A stretch of 64,000 nucleotides of DNA from Muraenolepis orangiensis. Its lineage: Eukaryota; Chordata; Actinopteri; Gadiformes; Muraenolepididae. Position 1 is the stretch's first letter; every line of letters starts with the position of its first letter. The translations under genes were made by a program, and so were the position numbers. The DNA is taken from assembly GCA_027704905.1 (NCBI GenBank), contig CM051005.1, positions 13,332,600 to 13,396,599 on the forward strand, given 5' to 3'. Shown here one piece after another: positions 41,845 to 54,795 of the stretch. Under the pieces are notes generated by a model. The model was not told the origin of the DNA and ran no database searches. It saw only the letters and a program-made list of their open reading frames with translations.

Positions 41845-43617
41845 ATGGCGGCGTCCAAGGTGAAGCAGGACATGCCTCCTCCGGGAGGTTATGGCCCCGT
41901 TGATTACAAGAGAAACCTCCCAAAAGCAAGACTCTCGGGTACAAATAAACGCCGTTAATGCCTAATATGTGTCGAACATGTCGTTAGAACTGTCAACCTC
42001 ATTGCTAACCAATGCAATGTCCTAAAGAATAGAAGCTAATATGCTAACGCTTGCTGTCTAACCTAGACTCTACCTAAACCTGTACAATTATTAAACTATA
42101 CTATTATTTGTGATGACATTGTGCCGCTGTTCCCGGTGGAGGCTTCTGTTTCGTCACCGCGTAAAACAAAACGGGATTCTAATGCCCTAGCAGGTGTCTC
42201 TGCTCAGACTCCAATAATAACACAGAAAATGCAGGGAAACAATATCTATATCTATATCCATAACCAATGTATCCGCTTAACTGGTGCCTTGGGTGGAAGG
42301 TCATAAAACTAGTAATTAATAAAGGAGTCACTGACGATAATCAGATGTCTGTAATAGTCACAGTGCAACCATGAAGGTAGGACTTGGGTAACATGTGTTT
42401 GTTTATGTATGATAGCCTTTTTTGCATTTACTATATACGTTTACTTTTAGGCTACAGCATGTTCGGGATTGGTTTGGGTGTACTGGTATTTGGATACTGG
42501 AGGCTCTTTAAATGGAACAGAGAAAGGAGGTAATACATCTCACTTCAAAACATATTGACGAACGTGTTGTGTTTTTTCCAGTCTCTTTCTGATAAACATG
42601 GTGTGTGTGTGTGTGTGTTAAGACGGTTACAGATTGAGGACTTGGAAGCCAGGCTAGCAATTATGCCGCTAATACAAGCGGAACATGACCGAAGGTAAAT
42701 TTTATACATTTTCAGTAATGTTGATTATATCATTTCTTGACTCAACGTTTAACCCCTTATTTTTTTTATTTTCTTGTCAGGACCTTGAGAATGCTGAGGG
42801 AAAATCTAGAAGAGGAAGCCATCCTCATGAAAGATGTCCCAGGCTGGAAGGTACACAAATAAAGCCTTTCATATTTCTTGATCAATAATGCGTTAGTGCA
42901 ATTAACAGTATTTTCCAAACAAAACCTTGTGATTTTAAAGCTAGAGCCAATATGCCGAGTTTGTTTTTCCATTGCAGCATTTCAAATTGTGAAAGGTGCA
43001 ATATGTAACAATGACACAGGGTGTTCAAAATGGGTACTGCAGACCAAATTCACAATATTGGGAGAGTTGTCTCAGGCCCAAACTAGAAGTACACGCGTGT
43101 TGCCAGGTTGAGGACACTGAACGAACAGAAGATCCGACAGGGATTTCTGGAATGGGGACTAAACATTTCATTGCACATGGCAAATAAATACATCTGGAAC
43201 CTTTACCTGAGGATCTTTAGGTTTGGGTCGAATCTATTACAATCTCAGTTGAACCAGTTTGATTGACAGTTTGCGTGTGTCCATGGCTGCAGCATGCTGT
43301 TTTGTGTTTCATGTCTCTGGTACTCCTGAGAATAGTAAAACAGACACCCCAGCCAGGCATGTACATCTGGAAGTCTCTGGTCATTTTATGAATTAATTAC
43401 AGTACATGTAGCATGTGACACTGATTTAGAGAAATACATCTTTACACAAGCTGTGTCAGTCTTGCTTCTATAGAGGAATAATAGTATTTTCCTGCAGGTC
43501 GGTGAGACTGTGTACCACACCGATCGCTGGACAAAACCAGCCAACGCGGAGTTGTTCAACCTCCGACCTCGAGAAGAGGTTCTACACAAACGCTTTGGCT
43601 TCCAGTGGTATGTGTAG
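41845..43617 (+). CDS. ndufa13: NDUFA13 (GRIM-19), complex I accessory subunit
   Basis: Exons: 41845-41938, 42451-42529, 42623-42694, 42781-42850 and 43498-43617. They total 435 nt, or 144 aa, the same length as human. It is a supernumerary subunit of mitochondrial NADH:ubiquinone oxidoreductase, anchored by one N-terminal transmembrane helix (about residues 33-50). The start MAASKVKQDMPPPGGYGP matches human over 18 residues. Conserved features further on include RLQIEDLEAR, RTLRMLRENLEEEAILMKDV and a terminal FGFQWYV. The exon 3 acceptor directly follows a short (GT)n run (42601-42618). A poly(A) signal AATAAA lies at 43704-43709. Confidence 0.97.
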
Positions 43618-43857
43618 TGTAGTCTAGAAGGATGTCGTCCTGGACTTCAACCACCGTCAATGCCATGGAAACAGACGCCCATGCCTCTACCATGTAAATG
43701 TACAATAAAGTCTGAGTTTTCTGTAACATATTCTGGTTTAGCTGTCTTTCTGTGACTCAACTGAAATGTCTTCTGGTGGCAAGTAGTTCTCTTACCTACC
43801 TTTGTTGAACACCCGTTCAAAGTTGTGAGTCGCTTTGGACCAACAGACAAATTGGTA

Positions 43858-44064
43858 TTGTAATGGATGCTTTTATATAGCGCTTTTATCCAAAGCACTT
43901 TACAAGTCATTGTAGCCTCACATACACGCATTCAACCACCAACGGCGGAGTAGTAAGGGTTAGGGTGTCTTGCTCAAGGACACCAGCTTTTGCTAGGAAC
44001 CGGGAATCGAACCAGCAACCTTCTGGTTGTGAGGCGACCGCTCTACCTCCTGCGCTATACTGCC
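43858..44064 (-). repeat. tRNA-derived SINE
   Basis: Same family and orientation as 5911-6153. On the minus strand it has the tRNA-like head (GGCAGTATAGCGCAGG), then the B-box, the 'gtgtccttgagcaagacacc' body and the 'gtaaagtgctttggat' tail. Confidence 0.75.
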
Positions 44065-44737
44065 GCTGAATTACACTATTTTTATGGCTGAATACATGCA
44101 TCTTCAATGGAATGGTTGTACAGTTTAGAACCCTTGCAAAATAGGGCTTATTGATTTTAGGGCATATTGATGCAGTAGAGCATGGGGTGAAACCTTCAGC
44201 TTATGGTAGATGTTTAATTTGACCTGGAAATATACTTTATTCAATAATGTAGGTTTGTATTGACATTCACCAAGTGTGCAAAAGTTAGCATTTCCCAGGC
44301 AATCATTCACACTGGCTAAGATGAACTCCTTGCACTGGGTTAGACCTTATTTTGGATAAAGAATATGCCAGCTTAGACATTTTTGAATTCAATGTTTTAA
44401 TTTTATGTTTTGCAAGACATACGCAGGGTCGTGTTAAACAGTAGAAACGACATGTTGCCCAAAAATACAATCTCCTACACAACTGCTGGTCCTCTGATCA
44501 GGTAGTCAGCTAGTCAATTCATCCCAGTACTGAAATTCTAGATTTTTGGGTATAGACTGACATATTCTTGCTTTAAATTTGTCGGGGGAAAAAAAATTTT
44601 TTTAACATTTACCGTTTTACATATCCCCTCCATTGAGATATAATCACATGGTCGACCAGAAGGGCAGGCCTTGTGCTCTTGTTTTACTAATAACTTCAAA
44701 CCTTTATTCGTTTTTTTCAAACTTTATTTAAACAGTT

Positions 44738-45283
44738 TTAACCAAAGATGGCTCCCGTCTTAAATAGACTTGTGGCCTCAACCGTCTCCTTTGCGCCCGA
44801 AGGGGGTACTTCTGATTCTTCCGCCACCTCCTGAGAACGGATTGGTTCATCTTTGGGGTGCTTCTGGTCACCGTATGTTACAAACCTAGGGAAGAAAAAT
44901 ATTTTCAGCCTGGCTTGAATATAGAACCATGAGCACCTTTGTCTGCCATATCAGGCATTACAATCTAACAAGAACCTCTGATTGCAAGTACTGTTTGCAA
45001 AGTACTCTCGGGTACTGACTTCAATGTATGCATAATAACCCCATATAGATTCCATGGTTGACCTTTGGATACAATTTAAGTGGTAATCTGGCAACCGTGT
45101 AATAAATATTCCATTTTCAAGTCACAGGTTTGATGCCGAAGTGACCCCTTATGGTCACCCAATGTCTAAAGACAATTCCATTTACCTGGTAACAAGTGAG
45201 GCTATCACTGCAGTCTTGAGTCCACCGAGTCCAGCATGTTGTGCCACATTGGAGAGATCTCCTTTGTTCTCCAGCTGTTCATC
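44738..45283 (-). CDS. Unassigned two-exon 3' coding tail
   Basis: On the minus strand, an exon 45283-45186 (acceptor tttgttcag, donor ACCAG|gtaaat) joins in frame (phase 2) to 44885-44738 (acceptor cttccctag, stop TAA). Together they read DEQLENKGDLSNVAQHAGLGG...FVTYGDQKHPKDEP...SLFKTGAIFG, 81 codons with no stop. TTTATT on the plus strand at 44723-44728 and 44703-44708 gives AATAAA just beyond the stop. I do not recognise the family and could not find upstream exons. It could be an alternative CIRBP tail or a separate small gene. CIRBP exon 5 ends in a different phase, so a direct join would stop after one residue. Confidence 0.5.
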
Positions 45284-47303
45284 CTGAACAAAAGAAACAT
45301 ACATCTCAGTTCTGGACAAGTGACATTGTCAATAATAAGCATGCAGGCATTTTTTTTTTTTAAACACACTAGGGGAAAGAGCCAAACAAAAAGATGTACA
45401 ACTGAAGTCATCCTAGAGGTCAATTGGAGGTTTCTTGGCGCAAGTTTGACTAACTGATGCAATGAACATTACTATCCATGTGACTGGAGGCTTGGTTGTC
45501 AGCACAGCTGGGGCACCATAGTTCAAGCGTACGGTTATTCCTCAATCGCGTCAGAAACCAGACATTTGAAGCAGGGAAGGACTTTAACAGCTAACTTGGA
45601 AGGTCATGGACAGGTTTAAAACCAAGGTCGAAGGATGTGAGCAAAGCAAAAGAAGTTTACCTCAAGTGAACTGGCCTACGAATTCTCCACATATGAACTA
45701 GGCAAGAGAGCAGCATTCATCTGATGAGCACGTGTCGGTAGGCGCAACACTTCACTCTCCAAGGACTTGTAGGTTTTTGAAGTAGCTGACCTCTTGAACG
45801 TAATGAAGCATTAGCCAAAGACCACCCAATCAGCACCCATTGTACCTTTACATTACATGCACACCAAAGTTTGGTTAATCAGGCCTAATTGTTAAGAGAC
45901 AGTTGCTTTGTGCAAGTTTTTCAGCAGAGCCGAAACTTGCCCTTGTCAAGCATTAATTAAATTACAAGGTTTGTCCAACCACTATGGATGCTAGGCATCA
46001 TTAAAACAAATCAGACAGTTACTGACCCAGAAGGGTCTCCCATTAATTCCCATTCTAACACAAGAATCATTTTTTGGCATTTTTTCATAAATCGTTTAAT
46101 AGGCTCCATGAAACCAAATTGACAGAAAGAAAATTGTTGATACAAATAGCAAAGTACAAAACTGATCCCGGCTGTTATTTACTGGGGAGACGAGTTACAT
46201 TGATGTTCACCTATACAAGTTCAGTCCATTTTACAGCACATTTAAAATGCAGGCGTTGAGAGCAGAGCAGAGCAAAGAAAATTGAATATATATTAGACCC
46301 GACTGCAAGTGTGCCGCAATTTGCAGCACCATGAACAGTCTGCCATTCGTGGTGTGGAATACTTTCTGAAAAAAGAATTTACTTGGGAAGAAACTGAAAG
46401 TACAGGGGCCCCTCAGCAAAACAAAGAAACACTTAAGGTCGTGGAATTGCTCTAGTAGCACTAAGGAATGCATGTACAAAATAAAAAAAAAACTTGTTTG
46501 TTTGGGAGCACGGCTGTCTCATCGCTCAGTTTAGAACTTGGCAGGAGGTAGGTCATAGTCAAACTGAAGGAAAAACTACAAAAAAGGGTAAAGAAGCCCC
46601 ATTGGACGCTCCGATGTATCAGGGAATAAAAAAAGCTCAGTTCTGTGCAAGAACAAGGCTGAGTGTATCAGGAGAAAGCGTGAATAGATGTTTGGAGAAT
46701 TCAGTCTACAGCACCATTCAAATCAGACAATTGTATTTATAGCAGGATATTAATAAGACGCCCCCTCAACCCAGGAACGTCTTAACGTAACTTTAAACAT
46801 GGTTTTGTCAATGAACGGCCAAAAGTTATGGCTACATTTAAAGATGCTTAAGCTGCTACAACAGAACATTACTATAAAAATAAGGTCACCAATAACACGT
46901 GGACATTTTTTTCTTGAGGAGCGCATCTTTTAAATACAGCCAGCCAAGTGATGATCTTGAGTCAGGGAGATTTTTAGTCGTGTGTAGCTGAGGATCAGAA
47001 GTGGGCACACAGGTAAAGACACTTTCAGGTTTCAGACATTGAGTTGACATTAACCCCAACCTAATAACTCTTGTGCGCAATATTGGTACTGGTGGAAAAC
47101 GGACATGGGCTACCATACTGAATTTCAATTTCACAAAAGCTGAGGATTCAAAATGGAGCACGCTGTGAGCCGCAATGAACGAAATCGATGAACTCGTGTT
47201 CGTTGGGCGTGGACAGTGACGCAAACCACAATAATCTGGTAGTTCAACTCTCAACTATAATTAACGTTTACTCAAGACATCCCTCCTATTTGAATTCACT
47301 TAC
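45284..47303 (-). other. CIRBP 3' region
   Basis: This probably holds CIRBP's final exon and long 3' UTR, but I could not fix the terminal exon. A donor-like TTGAG|gtaaac on the minus strand at 45662/45661 suggests at least one more spliced exon. No other coding exon is supported. Confidence 0.4.
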
Positions 47304-48405
47304 CATAGCTGTCGTAATTGTCTCTGTAGGAACCGCCGGAGCGCTCGTTATAGCTTCCCTGGCTTCTGTTGGAGAACATTATGATTAGTTGCAATAATAT
47401 TAGCTATAATAATATTAGCTATAACCATATAAAGACACAAGGGCAACCATGTTGAAATGTCATTCACACGCTAATCTAAACTGCACGCTTGCCTGTTGTC
47501 CCTGTAGCCACCGCCGCCACCGCTTCCACCGCCGCCGCTTCCACCGCTGTATCCACCACTACCGCCGCCGCCGCTCCTGTAGCCGCCGCCGCCACTGCCG
47601 CCGCCGTAGCTCCTGTCTCCACCGCCGCCGCCACCATAACTCCTATCGCCGCCGCCACCACCATAGCTTCTCTCGCCATAGCCTCGGTCTCCACCGCCAC
47701 CATATCCACCACCACCTTCAGTTGTTATAGAGCAACGGGAGAAAGATTAAATGGGATACTAAAACGGGGCATTACCATTAACGGGGTGCGAGACCCCATT
47801 ATGCCAACTGCCACCCCATGAATAATAGTAGCCCCCTATACCTCTGCCGCCCCCACCAAAACCGCCGTCGCCGAAGCTACCTCTTCCACCACTTCCACCC
47901 CTGGAGCCTCCAGATCTGCCTCTGCCTGCCTCGTCCACACGAATAGCACGTCCGTCCAAGTTCTGCAGACGTAACGACATACAATAAAATTAGACTTCAT
48001 CCAAAGCGTGTGTATTTCGTACTATATTGTCGTAGAGGCACAATGTGGCATATTAATATAACAGACGTAAGGTCGACGTACCTTTCCGTTCATGCCGTCC
48101 AAAGCATCTTTGGCCTCATCGACGTTGTCAAACTTGACAAAGCCGAATCCACGAGACCTCCCACTGTCTTTGTCTCGGATAACATCAACTAAACGAAAGA
48201 AGACACAATACATAATAGTTAGCATTAATGTTAGCATGTAAATGCTAATGCGTATTGCATCAATAAGCGTGAAAAGTGGGGAATTCGTATAAAAATACTG
48301 CATACCTTTAGCGATGTTGCCATACTTGGCGAAAGCCGCCATCAAGGACTCCTCATTGGTGTCGAAGCTGAGGCCTCCGATGAAAAGTTTGCCTTCGTCG
48401 TTCAT
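47304..48405 (-). CDS. cirbp: CIRBP, cold-inducible RNA-binding protein (RRM-glycine-rich)
   Basis: Coding exons identified on the minus strand: 48405-48306, 48188-48082, 47962-47842, 47715-47493 and 47365-47304. They give 204 residues, and the last codons are not resolved. The start MNDEGKLFIGGLSFDTNEES matches the vertebrate family. The RRM has RNP2 LFIGGL at 7-12 and RNP1 RGFGFVKF at 46-53. It is followed by an RGG/Gly-Tyr-rich disordered tail ending NERSGGSYRDNYDSY, as in human. The family binds stress-response mRNAs and is induced by mild cold. The start codon sits directly on its splice acceptor, so the 5' UTR is in a separate exon (near 49.2 kb). The intron after exon 4 appears to start with GC (AACAG|gcaagc). 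RBM3 is a close paralogue; CIRBP is preferred from N-terminal and C-terminal wording and the CBARP neighbour. Confidence 0.9.
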
Positions 48406-48719
48406 CTATTGTTTGGGGGGAAAGAACAAACGGTCACATGGTCAGGGCAGAAGATGGGGGGGGGGAAATCCCCGAAAATCATTCGACGTAATTCAACTAT
48501 ATTATATATAAAATGTATTCTAGCAATAATCGCGTATTGGTATAAATCCGTATTGTTGTGTAGTTCACAAAAATGATGTCATGTCCGCAACATGGGCCTA
48601 GTCGCCATGTTGGGGCAGACCACGCTGTGGTTGAGGCCTACATCGGGGAAAATATTTTCTATATATATACCCACAATCTCCCAGAATCAATAAAAGCAAC
48701 ATATTATTTGCGTTATCAT

Positions 48720-48854
48720 ACCATTACTACTATAAATACTTCCATCCACGGACAATGGATGGATTGGTGGCGCGCTGCTGAAGGCCTCGCAGCGGGCCCG
48801 CCAGGTGGTCAGCACTAAGCTACTCATGGTAGTGGTGCCACAATGAAGCGCCAT
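48720..48854 (-). other. Exon-like GC-rich segment in CIRBP intron 1
   Basis: On the minus strand an AUG at 48854 opens MALHCGTTTMSSLVLTTWRA..., basic and hydroxylated like a mitochondrial presequence, and runs to a donor-like AATG|gtatga. It is much more GC/CpG-rich than its surroundings. I have no family match, and no joining exon was found. Confidence 0.25.
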
Positions 48855-49192
48855 TTTAATCCACGTTTTTGATAGTCGTGCCACCACTGCGGGCAGGGCC
48901 GCGTGTCGAAACATGAGCTTCGTTCGCACTAAAATACCCCTCAAATGTGTTATTCAGCCATACATTAGTTTAGTGACGCTTATTAGTTTAAAACAAAATG
49001 GCAAGACATATGTCGCACATAATGTACTGCGTATAACGGTACACAGATATGCGTGGGTTCAGAAAACGCTTGAAGGCAAAAAATGTCGAAATGCCAGAAA
49101 ACTTGCGACGTGTCACAGTGCTTAGCATTCGAAAGTACACGTTAACACAAACAAAGAATCGTAAAGAATCGACAATAAATTGCGGGAATTAC

Positions 49193-49330
49193 CTTTAGAT
49201 GGTGGATTGTGTCTAAGAGATGCTTGCAGGAGAGCGGAGTAGACGAAGTGAGAAGGAAATGGCTGCGCGGTGCCTTTTTGAGGGCTGGGGAAAATTCAAA
49301 TGAGCTTGAAAGGGGCGGATCCTCTACTCC
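49193..49330 (-). promoter_or_regulatory. CIRBP noncoding first exon and core promoter
   Basis: On the minus strand a GC-box-like CCGCCCC (about 49317-49311) precedes a pyrimidine-rich leader ending at a strong donor CTAAAG|gtaatt (49193/49192). This supplies the missing 5' exon for the acceptor at the CIRBP start codon. Transcription start is not determined. Confidence 0.6.
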
Positions 49331-50156
49331 AAAATACAACCGCTATAAGGATATTGTGTCCTTTAAAATATACCATACAATGTCGTTGACCACCTTATAT
49401 ACACACATATATATATATGTATTTATTGTTTTTGTTCATTTTAAAATACGTACATTGATAACGGAATCAAATAAATCGTTGGTCTGTGGTAGGGACCGGG
49501 GATTTTGTGGGAGATAACATCCGCTTTGTTTTTTGTTTTATGTAACGGAAAGGTTGAACATTGAACTGCAGTATATCGTCTGTTTATATTATTAGATTAA
49601 ACATAAGCAGCAGTTGTTTTATTATGGTTTTCCTCTTATATCTACTTGATTTGTTCATATTTGATTTGAGTGGTGGCTACCTCAGCTCGCCTGGGGAAAT
49701 AAATGAATGGTGCGGATATTTTTTTTTTAGAGGAGGATTTTAAAATGGTTGTAAATCAGTTCAGTTGAATCAGAGACAGAGACACCGTCGACATGCTGAA
49801 ATAGTCTTCCAGTAAATCCCTCCAAAAAAAACACCATCTACGCCACCTAGTTTTGGTGTTATTTGATAACGTTTCGTGGTGTAATACAACTATGAACATC
49901 AACATTGGATATGAAACGTTTTCTTCACCGCATTGTGACGTGATGTGAACAACGTATTGACTCCAGTGTGACATATTACAGGAATCGATTGTGACCGGCC
50001 GTCAATTATGTTCCTCGGTTATCAATATCTAATCCCTACTTTGGGTTGTAATTGTGTTTTTTTTTTACTGTTAAACCCGTGCGTCCCGAAATGTGGCGGG
50101 GATTATGCGTGCGGTAGGGGGTTGGGCGGTTGTCTTTGTGATCATTGTGTGTGTGT

Positions 50157-50186
50157 ATATATATATATACATATACACATATATAT

Positions 50187-50277
<91 letters not shown>

Positions 50278-50290
50278 TACATATATATAT
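50157..50290. repeat. (AT)n microsatellite
   Basis: About 130 bp of AT repeats with a few ACAC interruptions. The Tyr-Ile open frames are repeat translations. Confidence 0.95.
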
Positions 50291-52816
50291 ATGTATGGTA
50301 TTGATAGGCCTGTTGCAGATCTACCTCTTTTGCACTGAAGTATGCCTGCTTGTTGCCAATGATTTAATATGGATAAACGTATAACCTAATACACTAAATA
50401 GAGTGTTAAAGTCAACAAGTATAAATTAAAATGCTGAATCGCATTTTGTTATATGGTCTTTATTTGGGTCACAGGCCGACCACAGGAGTCGGCCGACATT
50501 AGCAGGACACCAGAGACCGGATTCACGCTGGACTTCCTGCCCATCTCAACAACAAATCACAGTAGTTCTGGTACTTCGCTGGTGACACTATGAATGTGTA
50601 AACTTAAGTGGTTATGGGTCTGCAGAGCTTATGATAAACCATAATACTCCGTAAGAAGCACATGAATTAACATTAAACGTAATGTTACAATGTTAATTCA
50701 TGTTTCAATGCTTTTAATGTAAAGCGTTTAGTCCCAATTGTTGCAGCTTTTTTTGGGTTTAACAGCACATGAAGGCATTGTTGATACTGCAATATTGGTA
50801 TTTTTTATTTTATTTCTGGGGTAATTGAATAATGACCAAACACACACACATGAATCCTGAGGTTATATTAGTTGAGAACCAGTGATTTAGAACACATCAT
50901 CAAAATGGCTGCCACACTTTTGGGCCGGGCACACTGACCCAGGGCATGTGTTCCCTGCATGTATTTCAGGTCATTCACAGAGGAGAGCAATGCAAGCCTG
51001 TTTCAACACTGTGACGTTTATTTGTGTTTATCTGAAGAGATTACACAATGGTTAAGGTCTAATGGTTTGATCTGAAAAGGGCCCATCATCCCACAATAAT
51101 GAATGCGTCTTTGGTTGAAATGTTAGCACTGCATCACAGACAGAAACCTTTAAAGAAATTACTCATCCAAACAATAGTTTGAAAACCAATCATCATTGAT
51201 CAGACCTTGAGCTTTGCCTTGCCATAACACCCATTTTATGACCACCAGTATGCTATTGATTATCAAGGTTGAATCAACAAACTTAAGTATGTCTACTAGG
51301 AAATTTCATTATTTTCATTTACAACTCTCTTTAGCTTTCTAAGCTACTGTTTCAAATAAAACTTGCCTTGAATATTACATTACATTACAGTCATTTAGCA
51401 GACACTTTTATCCAAAGCCACTTACAATAGTGTGTTTCAACAAAGGAAGGTAAGAGAACAACTCGTCACCAGAAGTCAAAAGAGCATTTCATTTCATTTC
51501 AACAAGTCTGCAATAACTGAACCAGTGCTCAGGTAGAAGTACAATAATTCAGGTAAAAGTGTAAGGGAAAGTACAAGTTGGAAATATAAACCATATAGGC
51601 CTATATTAATACTAATATTAATATAAATAACATTTAGTTTTCCAGTCACATCTCATTATACCGGCATATGTTTACAGAACATCCACACATAAGGCTAAAT
51701 TGGTCAGTGAGCCCATGGCCTGAGGAGTAGTAATGAGCATGGATGAGGGGACGTTCCGCCATCTTGTGGTTCTGTGTTGCAATGAGGAGGCCCAGAACAC
51801 AATGGCAGTCCTACAAGGGACAGACACATATTAATAGAAAGAAATGTGATTGCTCTTCACTTTAAGATTAAAAAATCATTTGTATCCATGTTGTGTGTGG
51901 GTTAGGGTCAGGGTCAGGTTTAGGGTTGGTGTGTGTGTGTGTGCCAGATTAGAAAAGCGTTGTGATTGCGTATAACAGTGGGAATGCTAATGTTGTGTGC
52001 ATTTGCATTGCCACCAGAAACCACACTGAGCATAACAAGAGCCGTCCCTGCATATAGATGCTAGAAAATCACTAAACAAAGGCGTCAGAGTAGTAGAGCT
52101 CTGCAAGGCTGAAGAACAGGTTTTCACTCAACGACCCGGCGTCAGAGTGGACACCAGCACTGTTGACGACCATCAACTGGCTGGCAATCTGGACCAAATG
52201 CGAGTTTGAAAAGCCAACACCCTGCAAATCACACTATTCAATCAACCCCCCCCCCTCTGCCCCCTACAATCAGCCTGCCTGGCACCCAGTGATCAGGATG
52301 TCTGCCAGACCAGGACACATACAGTAGTCCCTCCACATTATGCATATTATTTTTTACTTGGATGCACCTAGAATTAGGCCTACAGTATATTCAAGATTCA
52401 AGATGTTTTTATTTGCCATGTTCAACAAGTGCAATGGAACGCTAGCTACGCTATTCATTCCCGCAGTATGAATTTCAACAACATTACTATACTATGCTAT
52501 ACTAAAATATGCTATACAATGCTATACTGTAAACATCACTATACCCTACCTAATATAAACTATACAATATAATATAAACAACACTATATACTACCTTTTA
52601 TATGCTAGATTAAATGTCAACTTCATTGCATGTGTAAAAGCATGTTTGGCCAATAAAGCTGTATTCAGATTCTGATTCTAACACTGGTGGCAACTAACGT
52701 TTTTGTGTTGTGTACTATTGGCAATGAAACAACATGCACGTTTGTGGGGGAAGGTAATTTGGAAAATGATACTTTATTTCATTCTATTCTGACTATTTCC
52801 CCCCAAATCGACATAC

Positions 52817-53107
52817 AAGATACAAGATATGTATTGGCCATTTGCCAAATACATTGGAACGCTTACTTACTCACCATTCCCTCCTGCAGCATGAATCTCC
52901 AAAAAAATGGCATCAAAATGATATATACAATAAAAATGAACACAAAAGAACAACACATTAATGATGGATGATATGTACATGAATTGAGTTGAATTGTGCA
53001 AAAATATTTAAAAGCATTTAAAGTGCCAGTAGTGCGGCAGCATCATGAATACAGTGCAGTAACTGTGGTGACAATGGTATGATATAATGGCAGCACTCCT
53101 AGCAGTT
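52817..53107 (+). repeat. Dispersed repeat, fairly complete copy
   Basis: It starts 'agatacaagatatgtattgg', contains 'cattggaacgcttactta', and ends with 'aaagtgccagtagtgcggca' and a 'ggcagcactcctagcagttc' tail. Pieces of the same element occur at 20125-20690, 34325, 40755, 52385 and 53765. Confidence 0.65.
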
Positions 53108-54390
53108 CTAACATTCCCTGCATCACTCTCACACATTACTGTTTCAAATTCCTCACTACTACATTACAGATATTTCCTGTCACATGACCCGCAGAGAACC
53201 AGCTTTAGTTATACAAGTAATGTAGGAAGCCAGCACAGAGAAACAGCAGAGAGATGCTGTCTGGTATTGGTTGCTAAAAATAGCAACACCCAGTGGCTCA
53301 ACGCCCCCATTTTATGTCGACTGCGTCACTCTGCGTCATCATCCCCCTGCCATTGGCCTTGCACACAAACACTAAGAAAAAAGAGAAAAACCACACACAC
53401 ACGTACATGCACACAGACACAGATGATGCTGTCGACAGAGATATCCCCAGATACACTTCCTTACAGAAGAACAGAGAGATGCAGGATCAAGGAGATCTGG
53501 ACACCTCTGTCAATATCTCCCTTTACCTTCCCCATCTTGGTATGTGTTTCTGATGCATCGGGCCTAACATGCATGACGTCAATCATACATTCTATAATGT
53601 ACATGCAAAGCCTATTATTGAAGAACCCGTCGGTCTACCTGTATATACCTGTGTACTCGATGAAAGCCTCTGGCTGTGGGAAGATACATTGCAATACACT
53701 GTGAATAAGCCTGCAGCTAACTCATCTATTTCAACTCAACTATCTGTTGTATAGTATACGTATCGTACATAGTATAGTTTATAGTGTTAAATTGTAGGAA
53801 ATTCATGCGGCAGGGAATGGGGGAGTAAGCATTTCATTGTACTTGTTGCATATGGCAAATAAAAACATCTTAAATCTGGAATCTTGAATAAGAGCTTGTC
53901 CTCAATCACTGTATATAAAGACAGAAACCCCCCAGCATGATTGTGGGAGCAGGACAACAAAGAACCGTGTTGGGGGGCGGGGGGGGGAAACAGTGAGGGT
54001 AACATTTACATTTGGGGAGATGCAGTACGCGGTATCTCGATTCGAGAACCACAGGGTGCAAGATGCAAGGGTCCTTCTTCAGGTGGGAAAGGGAACATTA
54101 ACATACACTGACCCGCCTCGTCATACATGAGTAATGAAGCAACACAATGGACCAACAGGGAATTCAGTTCATTGCCATTGATCAAGTTATCTTGCATTTG
54201 GCCTATAGTAATTAAACACATGCCTACCCCGAAACCACACCCCAAAACACCTCAATGCTGACAAAAATATTTTGGAGTGAAATATGCTACATATTTTCGC
54301 CTGTTTAAATGTTAACGTACATCTTTGAATTTGGCCGAATCCATATAGTAACAACCATGGGAGTCGGGTGTAAAAATGTATTTGATTTGA

Positions 54391-54795
54391 TTGTTCTTAT
54401 TAATTGCATTAGAAATGTTTAAATATATTATAAAATGTGGTTCAATACAATACTTACATATATAAGTAGAGTTGGATTAGTTTGACCTTATTTCTACTAC
54501 TGGCCAGGCCCCAGTAGTAGAAGTACAGTTCTGAAAATACATTGCACATTTATAGCATCGTATGGACCACAACACACATGCAATCATACACTGACACACA
54601 CTCAAGCACCATTCTCTCTATCTATCTATCTTTCTATCCCTCTCTCTGTTTCCATGTGTGTCTATTTAATTGTTGTTCTTATTCATTTCATTAGAAATGT
54701 TTAAATATATTATAAAATGTGGTTCAATACAATAATTACGTATGTAAGTAGAGTTGGATTAGTTTGATCTTATTTCTACTACTGGCCAGGCCCCC
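54391..54795. repeat. Duplicated 120-bp unit flanking a second duplicated block
   Basis: 54391-54512 and 54673-54795 are about 95% alike by eye. Between them, 54533-54650 is nearly identical to 57509-57628. Confidence 0.8.

Noticed and set aside
45662..45698. 37-nt minus-strand exon linking CIRBP exon 5 to 45283
   Set aside because: The donor looks good, but the frame it gives ends early in the next exon and does not match the open frame there; kept only as a possible UTR exon.
47449..47821. Long His/Arg- or Ala-rich frames opposite the CIRBP glycine-rich exon
   Set aside because: Shadow frames of GGN-repeat codons; the sense frame continues the RRM protein across proper splice sites.
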